A program made the translations under genes and the position numbers. From an uncultured bacterium (GTDB lineage Bacteria > Bacillota > Clostridia > Oscillospirales > Acutalibacteraceae), in assembly GCA_945949625.1 (NCBI GenBank), contig CAMFFI010000039.1, positions 1 to 8,447 of the forward strand: a DNA stretch of 8,447 nucleotides, in the 5' to 3' direction. Shown here piece after piece: positions 1 to 5,372 of this stretch. Position 1 is the first letter of the stretch, and every line of letters begins with the position of its first letter. The notes beneath the pieces are model-generated. The model was not told where the DNA came from. It did not search any database and saw nothing but the letters and a program-made list of their open reading frames with translations.

Positions 1-1
1 C

Positions 2-343
2 GAAATGATACTCGACCTGAGAAATGAACTCTACTTTGGAGAAGACTCACCGCTGATACCCGACGAAAACGGCAATTTCACCCGACCGGTAAATTTCAGA
101 AAACGCTATTACAGAGTCCTCAAATCCGCAGGCGTAGAAACCAAAGGTTTACACTCACTCCGCCATACTTTCGCAACAAATCTTGTAAACGGTATAAAGC
201 AACCTGACGGTTCAATCAAATCTTTAACACCAAGACAGGTAGCTGACCTGCTCGGACATACAACTTCGGAAATTACAGAACTGTATTATGTTAAAAGAGA
301 TTTGACAAAACTTAATGGGATAACGGATGGGTTTAATCTGTAA
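2..343 (+). CDS. Tyrosine recombinase (phage-type integrase), C-terminal part
   Basis: This is the C-terminal end of a tyrosine site-specific recombinase, which cuts and rejoins DNA through a covalent 3'-phosphotyrosine. The frame is open from base 2, so the true start lies before the window; the ATG at 5 is internal. Counting from that ATG, the visible catalytic elements are HSLRHTFAT (His50 and Arg53 of the HxxR box), LGH (His85 of the second His/Trp position), and Tyr94 or Tyr95 in TELYYVKRD, the expected nucleophile about ten residues after the His. The first catalytic Arg and the core-binding domain are outside the window. The sequence between the HxxR box and LGH (NGIKQPDGSIKSLTPRQVADL) is a few residues longer than in XerC/D. 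The gene points towards the tRNA-Trp gene about 1.1 kb away, which fits an integrase of an integrated element. Which element it belongs to cannot be told. Confidence 0.9.
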   Translation, partial: EMILDLRNELYFGEDSPLIPDENGNFTRPVNFRKRYYRVLKSAGVETKGLHSLRHTFATNLVNGIKQPDGSIKSLTPRQVADLLGHTTSEITELYYVKRDLTKLNGITDGFNL

Positions 344-354
344 ATATAAAAATC

Positions 355-382
355 TCGCCTGAGCTGATTAAAACTCAGGCGA
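355..382 (-). terminator. Rho-independent terminator, mainly for the LRR gene
   Basis: A perfect 9-bp inverted repeat (TCGCCTGAG at 355-363, CTCAGGCGA at 374-382) with a 10-nt loop lies between the converging recombinase and LRR genes. Read on the minus strand the hairpin is followed by GATTTTTATATTT, a reasonable U-tract, so it should end the LRR transcript. On the plus strand the following bases (TAAAGTGTT) are poor in T, so ending of the recombinase transcript is less certain. Confidence 0.75.
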
Positions 383-392
383 TAAAGTGTTA

Positions 393-1295
393 TTAATAAT
401 CTTTTGGCTTGCCGCATTTGGAACAGATCTTATTAAACAAGCCTTTAAACTCACTACCACAATGTTGGCAAAGATGATGTTCCCTTCTATATTCTCTATA
501 TCTATCTTTTTGGTATTGAGTGCCTAAAAATGCGCTTTGATCAACATCACAGCCTTGGGGTATTTTTACATTAGATAACCGTGTGCAATTCCTAAAGGCA
601 CTATCTCTTATTATAATTACGCTATTTGGTATTTCGATACTTGTCAAGTTTGAGCAACCTCTAAAAGCGCTACCACCAATTTTAATCACGCTATTTGGTA
701 TTTCTATACTTTGTAAACCTGTACAACTTTTAAAGACACAGTTATATATATAAGTTACACTATTTGGTATACTTATGTTTGTTAAGCTTGAACATTTTTC
801 AAAAGCGTTAGCACCTATTATAGTTACACTGTTTGGTATTCTTATATTTGTTAAGCTTGAACATTTTTCAAAAGCGTGGGCACCTATTGAAGTTACACTA
901 TTTGGTATTTTTACACTCATTAATCCTGTACAGTTTCTAAAAGTGCCATCTTCTATTACAGTTACACTATCGGGTATACTTATGCTTGTTAAGCCTGTAC
1001 AACCAACAAAAGCGTTGCTATCTATACGAGTTACAGTATTTGGGATAACTACATCTGTAGATGCGCCATTGTACTTTTCAAGCGTTCCTGCTCTTATTAT
1101 AAAATCTGCAGAATTACCGCCGTAGATATTAACCACATTTGCATTTATGTTATTATTATTTGTAATATTGTAATTATTAATGGCTTTTTCTACAATATAA
1201 GCTGAACCGCAAAATTCGCAAATAGCAGCGTCTTTTGTACTATCGACTTTTAAATTTGCACCGCAGTTAGTACATTTAGCATTAACTAATGGCAT
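393..1295 (-). CDS. Cytoplasmic leucine-rich-repeat (BspA/LRR_5-type) protein with two zinc ribbons
   Basis: A 300-residue protein of unknown function. Residues 1-35 form a zinc ribbon (CTNC at 8-11 and CEFC at 26-29). An Asn/Ile-rich linker (about 40-60) is followed by a stretch containing ADFIIRAGTLEKYNG that often precedes such repeats. Residues 82-242 are seven exact-length 23-residue repeats of the LRR_5/BspA type, with the pattern IxIPNSVTxIGxxAFxxCxx. A degenerate eighth follows, then a basic segment (262-273, KDRYREYRREHH) and a second zinc ribbon (Cys276, 279, 291, 294). There is no signal peptide, membrane segment or cell-wall anchor, so unlike surface BspA proteins it should stay in the cytoplasm. 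Such solenoids usually bind proteins; the partner is unknown. Start choice: the ATG at 1293-1295 lies 7 nt after an AGGG ribosome site. The gene is A+T-rich and sits between a recombinase and a tRNA, which suggests cargo of a mobile element. Confidence 0.88.
   Translation of the reverse strand: MPLVNAKCTNCGANLKVDSTKDAAICEFCGSAYIVEKAINNYNITNNNNINANVVNIYGGNSADFIIRAGTLEKYNGASTDVVIPNTVTRIDSNAFVGCTGLTSISIPDSVTVIEDGTFRNCTGLMSVKIPNSVTSIGAHAFEKCSSLTNIRIPNSVTIIGANAFEKCSSLTNISIPNSVTYIYNCVFKSCTGLQSIEIPNSVIKIGGSAFRGCSNLTSIEIPNSVIIIRDSAFRNCTRLSNVKIPQGCDVDQSAFLGTQYQKDRYREYRREHHLCQHCGSEFKGLFNKICSKCGKPKDY
570..1052 (-). repeat. Seven tandem 69-bp units encoding the LRR array
   Basis: Seven consecutive 69-bp units encode the 23-residue leucine-rich repeats (residues 82-242 of the protein). 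Two neighbouring units are nearly identical at DNA level: bases 781-807 and 850-876 match over 27 consecutive bases exactly 69 bp apart, and similarity continues beyond. The other units have drifted while keeping the amino-acid pattern, so the third and fourth repeats look like the most recent duplication or gene-conversion event. Confidence 0.85.
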
Positions 1296-1448
1296 AATTA
1301 ACCCTCATTTCAGAAATAAATTTGATGCTATTTTGATGATGTAGCAGACGGAAACGTTGGAATTATTAACACCGGATAACGAATTTTGATAGAAAATCAG
1401 TTAAAAATATCGGGCTAACAAACCACGTTCCGTACATATTATATTCCA

Positions 1449-1483
1449 AAAAACGGCTTAAACGCAGTGTTTAAGCCGTTTTT
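1449..1483 (-). terminator. Terminator of the tRNA-Trp unit
   Basis: A 15-bp perfect inverted repeat with a 5-nt loop: A5CGGCTTAAAC at 1449-1463 and GTTTAAGCCGT5 at 1469-1483. It starts only 3 nt after the encoded CCA end of the tRNA. The core 10 bp are flanked by A-runs and T-runs, so it can end transcription from either side; for the minus-strand tRNA the hairpin is followed by a T-run. Confidence 0.92.
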
Positions 1484-1486
1484 GCT

Positions 1487-1562
1487 TGGCAGGGGCAGAA
1501 GGACTTGAACCCTCGGCACGCGGTTTTGGAGACCGCTGCTCTACCAACTGAGCTATACCCCT
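1487..1562 (-). tRNA. tRNA-Trp (anticodon CCA)
   Basis: A complete 76-nt cloverleaf on the minus strand. The acceptor stem pairs AGGGGTA with TGCCCCT (one G-U pair). The D-arm contains AGCTCAGTTGGTAGAGC. The anticodon loop CTCCAAA gives anticodon CCA, hence tryptophan. The T-loop is GGTTCAAGTCC, the discriminator base is G as expected for tRNA-Trp, and the 3' CCA is encoded. It is flanked by a near-consensus promoter and a strong terminator, so it is transcribed as a single-gene unit. The 3' half of a tRNA is a common attachment site for tyrosine recombinases, and one lies about 1.1 kb beyond this 3' end. Confidence 0.97.
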
Positions 1563-1591
1563 AAATATTAATACTTTAATCGACAAGCAAC

Positions 1592-1620
1592 ATTTTATCA
1601 TTTTTTGTGTTTTATGTCAA
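1592..1620 (-). promoter_or_regulatory. tRNA-Trp promoter
   Basis: On the minus strand a perfect -35 TTGACA (1615-1620), a 17-bp spacer, and -10 TAAAAT (1592-1597) preceded by TGA (extended -10). Predicted transcription start is near 1585, about 23 nt before the mature tRNA 5' end. This is the closest match to the sigma-A consensus in the window, as expected for a stable RNA gene. Confidence 0.88.
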
Positions 1621-1739
1621 TACAAAATTCACCATTTAAAAAATATTTTATTTCGCATTAAAATATATTACTTTTCTGATTCTCAAAAACGCAAGGAAAC
1701 TTTGCTCAACAAAATTTGTTGTATTTGTTATAGTTTAAA

Positions 1740-1776
1740 AAGCCGCCTGAGCTCTGTTTTTGAACTCAAGCGGTTT
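1740..1776 (-). terminator. Terminator of the murE-like gene
   Basis: A hairpin with a nine-position core (CCGCCTGAG at 1743-1751 with CTCAAGCGG at 1765-1773), one C-A mismatch, extended by A-T and G-U pairs. On the minus strand it lies just after the Mur ligase stop codon (1780-1782) and is followed by CTTTTTAAAC. Between here and the tRNA promoter (1621-1739) only short A+T-rich inverted repeats are seen (CAACAAA/TTTGTTG at 1707-1721), and no gene. Confidence 0.85.
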
Positions 1777-1779
1777 GTT

Positions 1780-3249
1780 TTATTTGTTTTCGGTTTCTTT
1801 TATTATGTCTGCAATAACCTCGCGCTCGTCAAGGTGATATTTAACGCCTTTTATCTCCTGATAATCCTCATGACCTTTTCCTGCAAGCACAACAATATCT
1901 CCGTCCTGAGCATTTTCCATACAATATTTTATTGCGTCCTTTCGGTTAGGAATAACAACATATTTGCCGTCGGTTTTGTTGATGCCCACCTTAATGTCCT
2001 CGATAATATCCATAACGTCCTCAAAGCGGGAGTTATCCTCGGTGATTACGGAAAGGTCGGACAGTTTTCCGGAAACCTCTCCCATTTCATATCTTCTCAC
2101 TTTAGGACGATTTCCGCCTGCGCCGAAAAGAGTTATTAAGCGGTGGGGATTATACTGCCTTAAAGTAGTCAGCACATTTTCCATTGACATAGCGTTGTGG
2201 GCATAGTCAATAAGCAGGGTGTAATTTCCCGGAACCTTTACGGCCTCCACTCTGCCTTTAACCTTTACATCGTGCAAGCCCTTAACAATAGAGCTTTTGG
2301 AAACTCCCAGCTTAAGGCAAACAGAAATAGCGGAAAGAGCATTGTAAACGCTGAATTTTCCCGGAATTGCCACATCAACAGACATTTTTTCTATGCCGTC
2401 GGTATCAAAATGAACTCCGATAAAGCCCGGCCGTGAAATAAGATGGTCATTTAAAGCCTTTAGGTCGGCGTTTTCGCTGTATCCGAAGGTTTCTGTGGTG
2501 CAGGTACTGTTTTCAAGAACCTTTTGCCACACAGGGTCGTCACAGTTTACAATACCGTGTCTGCACTTTTGAAAAAGAAGACTCTTGCAGAAAAGATACT
2601 CCTCCAAGTCCTTATGCTCGCTGTCGCCGATGTGGTCGTCGGAAAAGTTTGTAAAAACTCCTATATCAAAGGTTACTCCGTCAACTCTATGCCACTTTAA
2701 GCCTAAGGAAGACGCCTCAATTATCATTGCCTTACAGCCGGAATCAACCATTTCACGCATTGCCTTTTCCATTTCGTATGATTCGGGAGTGGTGTTGTTT
2801 GTTTTAATCAGTTTATCTCCTATAATAATTCCCAGGGTGCCGATTGTACCTGTTTTTATTCCCTCTGCTTCAAGAATGGAGCGTATCATTGCAACGGTAG
2901 TGGTTTTACCCTTTGTGCCGGTAACAGCAACGGTTTTAAGCTCTTCAGCCGGATGCTTGAAAAGCTCTGCACTCATAAAAGCAAGAGCCTCTCTTGTATC
3001 CTGCACCTTTATTACGGTAACATCTTTATTATCTATGATTATATTCTTTGATATAATAATTGCCGAGGCTCCCTTGCTTACAGCGTCTTCGATATATTGG
3101 TGTCCGTCTGTGTTATATCCTACAAGGCAAACAAAAGCCGTGCCTTTTTCAACCTTTCGGGAATCGTATATTAAGTCGGAGATTGCTGTATTAATATCTC
3201 CCTGAATAAGATTAAAATTAATTTTTGCCAAAAGATTTTTCAGTGTCAT
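1780..3249 (-). CDS. murE: MurE-type Mur ligase (UDP-MurNAc-L-Ala-D-Glu : diamino acid ligase), divergent
   Basis: Cytoplasmic ATP-dependent ligase that in the family adds meso-diaminopimelate or L-lysine to UDP-MurNAc-L-Ala-D-Glu, step three of peptidoglycan stem-peptide synthesis. It has 489 residues, normal for MurE. Numbered from the chosen start: N-terminal UDP-binding domain with SDLIYDSRKV (24-33); P-loop GTKGKTT (111-117); TTPES (153-157); TNFSDDH (200-206); Lys222 in YLFCKSLLF, the position usually carbamylated; DYAHN (348-352); FGAGGNR (375-381); DNSR (405-408); and the MurE-typical AGKGHEDYQ (456-464). Start: an ATG at 3256-3258 touches the AAGGA ribosome site with no spacing, so the ATG at 3247-3249, 9 nt after it, is preferred. 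Odd points: ASSLGLK replaces the usual VSSHAL, GDSEHKD replaces LDYHG, and DNSR replaces the DAP-specificity DNPR. It may be a paralogue; substrate is uncertain. It is a monocistronic unit divergent from the sugar operon. Confidence 0.88.
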   Translation of the reverse strand: MTLKNLLAKINFNLIQGDINTAISDLIYDSRKVEKGTAFVCLVGYNTDGHQYIEDAVSKGASAIIISKNIIIDNKDVTVIKVQDTREALAFMSAELFKHPAEELKTVAVTGTKGKTTTVAMIRSILEAEGIKTGTIGTLGIIIGDKLIKTNNTTPESYEMEKAMREMVDSGCKAMIIEASSLGLKWHRVDGVTFDIGVFTNFSDDHIGDSEHKDLEEYLFCKSLLFQKCRHGIVNCDDPVWQKVLENSTCTTETFGYSENADLKALNDHLISRPGFIGVHFDTDGIEKMSVDVAIPGKFSVYNALSAISVCLKLGVSKSSIVKGLHDVKVKGRVEAVKVPGNYTLLIDYAHNAMSMENVLTTLRQYNPHRLITLFGAGGNRPKVRRYEMGEVSGKLSDLSVITEDNSRFEDVMDIIEDIKVGINKTDGKYVVIPNRKDAIKYCMENAQDGDIVVLAGKGHEDYQEIKGVKYHLDEREVIADIIKETENK

Positions 3250-3320
3250 AAAAACCATTCCTTTTTTATATGTATTAATAACAGGTTGGACATACTTAAA
3301 TAATCGGTAATTTCCAATAC

Positions 3321-3349
3321 ATTATATCAATTTAATAAGAAAATTACAA
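3321..3349 (-). promoter_or_regulatory. Promoter of the murE-like gene
   Basis: On the minus strand: -35 TTGTAA (3344-3349), 17-bp spacer, and a perfect -10 TATAAT (3321-3326) with an upstream TG giving TGATATAAT (extended -10). Predicted start is near 3314, leaving a leader of about 65 nt. No riboswitch fold is recognised in the leader. Confidence 0.8.
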
Positions 3350-3648
3350 CTTAAAGGCGTCAAATAGACGAAAAACAAAAATTTTGTGAAAAAACAACAA
3401 TAAAATCCATATTTTTCGTATATAGCCGATTTTTTTACAAATTATACCATACAAAAATATATAATAACTGTCTGATTTAGCAATAAAGAAAATTTTTGAT
3501 TGGCGAATTTAACAAATATAAATCAGTGATTTTTAACAAAAATTTATTATTAAATTTGTCACAAAAGTAAAAAACAAAAAAATACGTTGTTTTTTTGCAC
3601 AAAATAATAAAATGAAATTAACGGTTTAGACAAAAAGTACAAAGGGAG
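3350..3648. other. Very A+T-rich intergenic DNA between divergent promoters
   Basis: About 300 bases between the murE-like promoter and the malE promoter hold no convincing gene on either strand. By eye, bases 3361-3600 are only about 20-25% G+C, with many A and T runs. An imperfect inverted repeat is visible near 3536-3559 (ACAAAAATTTA and TAAATTTGT). Such DNA could act as curved or UP-element DNA upstream of the promoters, but this is inference. Confidence 0.5.
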
Positions 3649-3678
3649 TTGAAATATTAGCCTATTTTGTGGTATTAT
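3649..3678 (+). promoter_or_regulatory. malE-like operon promoter
   Basis: A -35 TTGAAA (3649-3654), an 18-bp spacer, and -10 TATTAT (3673-3678) with TGG directly before it (extended -10). Predicted start is near 3685, giving a leader of about 98 nt before the malE ATG. The leader contains the inverted repeat at 3717-3737. Confidence 0.75.
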
Positions 3679-3716
3679 TTCATTAGAGACAAGGCGGTAT
3701 TATGCTTTGTTGTCGC

Positions 3717-3737
3717 TTCGGTATATGTTATACCGAA
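3717..3737 (+). promoter_or_regulatory. Perfect inverted repeat in the malE leader (operator or mRNA hairpin)
   Basis: Arms TTCGGTATA (3717-3725) and TATACCGAA (3729-3737) are exactly complementary over 9 bp around a TGT loop. The element lies about 32 nt after the predicted transcription start and about 33 nt before the ribosome site. No T-run follows, so it is not a terminator. It could be a repressor operator or an mRNA 5' stabilising hairpin. No known regulator consensus was recognised. Confidence 0.6.
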
Positions 3738-3782
3738 TATACAGTATCTAAATTTATTTATTTCAGAAAGAAGGAACAAATC

Positions 3783-5078
3783 ATGAAAAAAGTTATTGCA
3801 GGTGTACTTGCGGTAATGATGACGGCTGCTGCTTTTGCAGGCTGCGGAGCTTCAAACACAGGTTCAAGCGCTACAGAAGCTCAGTCTTCAGGAACAGCAT
3901 CAAACGGTGCAGTAGATGCATCAATGTTTGGCGAAGAGGACAATATCAAGCTTAAGGTTTGGGGTCCTGATAAATCAGTTGATTTGCTTAAACAGCAGTG
4001 CGACGCTTTTATCGCATTATATCCTGAAAAGAAAATCACAATCGACGTTGTTGCACAGGGCGAAAACGATGCAGGCACACAGCTTCTTAACGACGCTTCA
4101 ACAGCTGCAGACGTATTCGGTATCCCAAGTGACCAGATTAACAAATTGGTAAACGCTAAGGTTCTTCAGGAAGTTGCTTTTGCCGACGATGTAAAGGCTA
4201 ACAACTCACAGGGTTGTGTAGAGGCTGCTACTATTGACGGAACACTTTATGCTTATCCTGAAACAGCTGATAACGGCTACTATCTTGTTTATGACAAGAG
4301 CGTTATCAAAGAAGGCGACGAGGCTAAATTTGAAACAATTCTTGAGGATTGCAAAACTGCAGGCAAAAAGTTCATTATGAGCGCAGGCGATGGCTTCTAT
4401 GCTTGTATGTTTACTTTCACAGGCGGATGTAAAACAGACGGTCTTGAAGCAGACGGTGCAACTCAGAAATTCACAGATTACAAGGAAGACGAAGTAATTG
4501 CAACAATGCAGGCTTTCTCAAAGCTCTTCCATGACTATTCAGGCACATTCCAGTCACTTGAAGTTTCAAACATTTCTTCAGGTTTTGCAAGCGGTACTTG
4601 CGGTGCAGGTATTGACGGTACATGGGACGCAACTGCAAATGAGAGTGCTTTAGGCGACAATTACGGCGCAGCTAAATTGCCTACAATCAACGTAAACGGC
4701 GAAGATAAGCAAATCATTTCTATGTTCGGTTACAAATATATCGGTGTAAACGCTGCTTCTAAATTCCCAAGAACTGCACAGATTCTTGCAAACTACCTTA
4801 CAGGCGAAGAATGCCAGACACAGAGAGCTGACAAACTCGGCTGGGGTCCTTCAAATACTAAGGTTGCTGAATCAGATACAGTAAAGAACAGCGCTACAAT
4901 CACAGCTATCCTTGCTCAGGCTGAAAATTCAGTTCCACAGGCTGACCTTGCTGATCAGTTCTGGGATCCAATGGGCAACTTAGGTAACCAGCTTATTGCT
5001 GAAAAGACAGATCCTTCAGACGCAGCTTATATGAAGCAGCTCCTTAAGGATACACTTTCAAATATTCAGGATGTTTAA
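3783..5078 (+). CDS. malE: Extracellular solute-binding lipoprotein of a maltose/maltodextrin-type ABC importer
   Basis: This 431-residue family 1 solute-binding protein should capture a sugar outside the membrane and deliver it to the MalF/MalG-like permease. Residues 1-20 are a lipoprotein signal peptide (MKK, hydrophobic core, then lipobox FAGC with Cys21 as the lipidated residue), followed by a Ser/Thr/Ala-rich linker (22-48). The mature domain begins near NIKLKVWGP. The segment 159-176 (YPETADNGYYLVYDKSV region) matches the family's hinge signature (compare the ..LIYNKDLL segment of MalE), and FWDPMGN near the C-terminus is typical of Gram-positive maltodextrin-binding proteins. Start: the ATG at 3783 has AAGGA 8 nt upstream and the signal peptide begins here; an in-frame ATG at 3702 lies in the leader without a ribosome site. 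The nearby malF/malG-like genes support a maltose-family role. Exact sugar is inferred; other oligosaccharides are possible. Confidence 0.88.
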   Translation: MKKVIAGVLAVMMTAAAFAGCGASNTGSSATEAQSSGTASNGAVDASMFGEEDNIKLKVWGPDKSVDLLKQQCDAFIALYPEKKITIDVVAQGENDAGTQLLNDASTAADVFGIPSDQINKLVNAKVLQEVAFADDVKANNSQGCVEAATIDGTLYAYPETADNGYYLVYDKSVIKEGDEAKFETILEDCKTAGKKFIMSAGDGFYACMFTFTGGCKTDGLEADGATQKFTDYKEDEVIATMQAFSKLFHDYSGTFQSLEVSNISSGFASGTCGAGIDGTWDATANESALGDNYGAAKLPTINVNGEDKQIISMFGYKYIGVNAASKFPRTAQILANYLTGEECQTQRADKLGWGPSNTKVAESDTVKNSATITAILAQAENSVPQADLADQFWDPMGNLGNQLIAEKTDPSDAAYMKQLLKDTLSNIQDV

Positions 5079-5114
5079 TTAACTTTCCGGAATAATTTAA
5101 TTTAAGATTACTTT

Positions 5115-5157
5115 CCGTTCGGACGGCCCCGAAAGGGGCTGTCTGAAACGGGTTTTT
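5115..5157 (+). terminator. Strong hairpin terminator between malE and malF
   Basis: A 16-bp stem (5115-5130 with 5135-5151, one bulged A at 5146) is capped by the stable GAAA tetraloop and followed by GTTTTTATTT. The stem has a G+C-rich core, GACGGCCCC/GGGGCTGTC with one G-U pair. It starts 36 nt after the malE stop. Full or partial termination here, or protection of the malE mRNA 3' end, would make binding protein more abundant than the permeases, as is usual for such importers. Confidence 0.93.
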
Positions 5158-5221
5158 ATTTAAAAATTAACCTGCATAATGGGATTTTATTTTAAGGAAG
5201 TAGAATTATTTGCCTGCCGTT

Positions 5222-5250
5222 TTGGCAATTATTATGTTTGTGCATATAGT
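5222..5250 (+). promoter_or_regulatory. Internal promoter for malF-malG
   Basis: A -35 TTGGCA (5222-5227), a 17-bp spacer and -10 TATAGT (5245-5250), each one mismatch from consensus. It lies between the post-malE terminator and malF, with a predicted start near 5257 and a leader of about 116 nt. It would allow permease transcription independent of read-through from malE. Confidence 0.7.
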
Positions 5251-5323
5251 TGCGCTATGTTTTCAAATTATTACTAAAGAAATAGTATTTTTGAAATAAG
5301 AGACGGCAAGAAAAATATTATTT

Positions 5324-5350
5324 GTTTAGTAAACGGAATATTCCGCAAAC
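5324..5350 (+). promoter_or_regulatory. Palindromic element upstream of malF
   Basis: A perfect 12-bp palindrome CGGAATATTCCG (5334-5345) is preceded by the near-palindrome GTTTAGTAAAC (5324-5334) and flanked by GTTT and AAAC. It ends 7 bases before the malF ribosome site (AAGGAG at 5357-5362). It could be a transcription-factor site downstream of the internal promoter, or a leader hairpin affecting translation. The regulator is unknown. Confidence 0.5.
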
Positions 5351-5372
5351 TTGCATAAGGAGAGTGAACTGA

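Noticed and set aside
775..1125. Plus-strand open frame of 116 codons over the LRR gene
   Set aside because: It is an antisense shadow of the 69-bp repeats: its repeating peptide comes from the complementary strand, and it has no ribosome site.
1332..1379. Short plus-strand frame reading FDDVADGNVGIINTG then stop
   Set aside because: It looks protein-like, but is preceded by a stop at 1323-1325, has no start or ribosome site, and is too short to call a gene remnant.
355..1773. Similar hairpins after the LRR gene and after the Mur ligase gene (shared CGCCTGAGCT)
   Set aside because: The likeness is limited to about 10 bases of a stem with different loops; terminators of like composition can look alike by chance, so no repeat family is claimed.
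1702..2206. Plus-strand open frames over the end of the Mur ligase gene
   Set aside because: They lie opposite a well-supported ligase with conserved motifs, give no recognisable protein, and lack ribosome sites.
2585..3205. Plus-strand open frame of 206 codons opposite the Mur ligase
   Set aside because: It lies wholly antisense to the P-loop and central domain of the ligase; the composition is typical of a shadow frame and no start signal is seen.
3610..3632. Possible catabolite-control (cre) site around AACGGTTT
   Set aside because: Only the central CG and a few A/T positions fit the cre consensus; the outer TG and CA are missing.
3702..3782. Upstream in-frame ATG that would extend the binding protein by 27 residues
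   Set aside because: It has no ribosome site, covers the leader inverted repeat, and would bury the lipoprotein signal peptide that begins at 3783 behind a good AAGGA.
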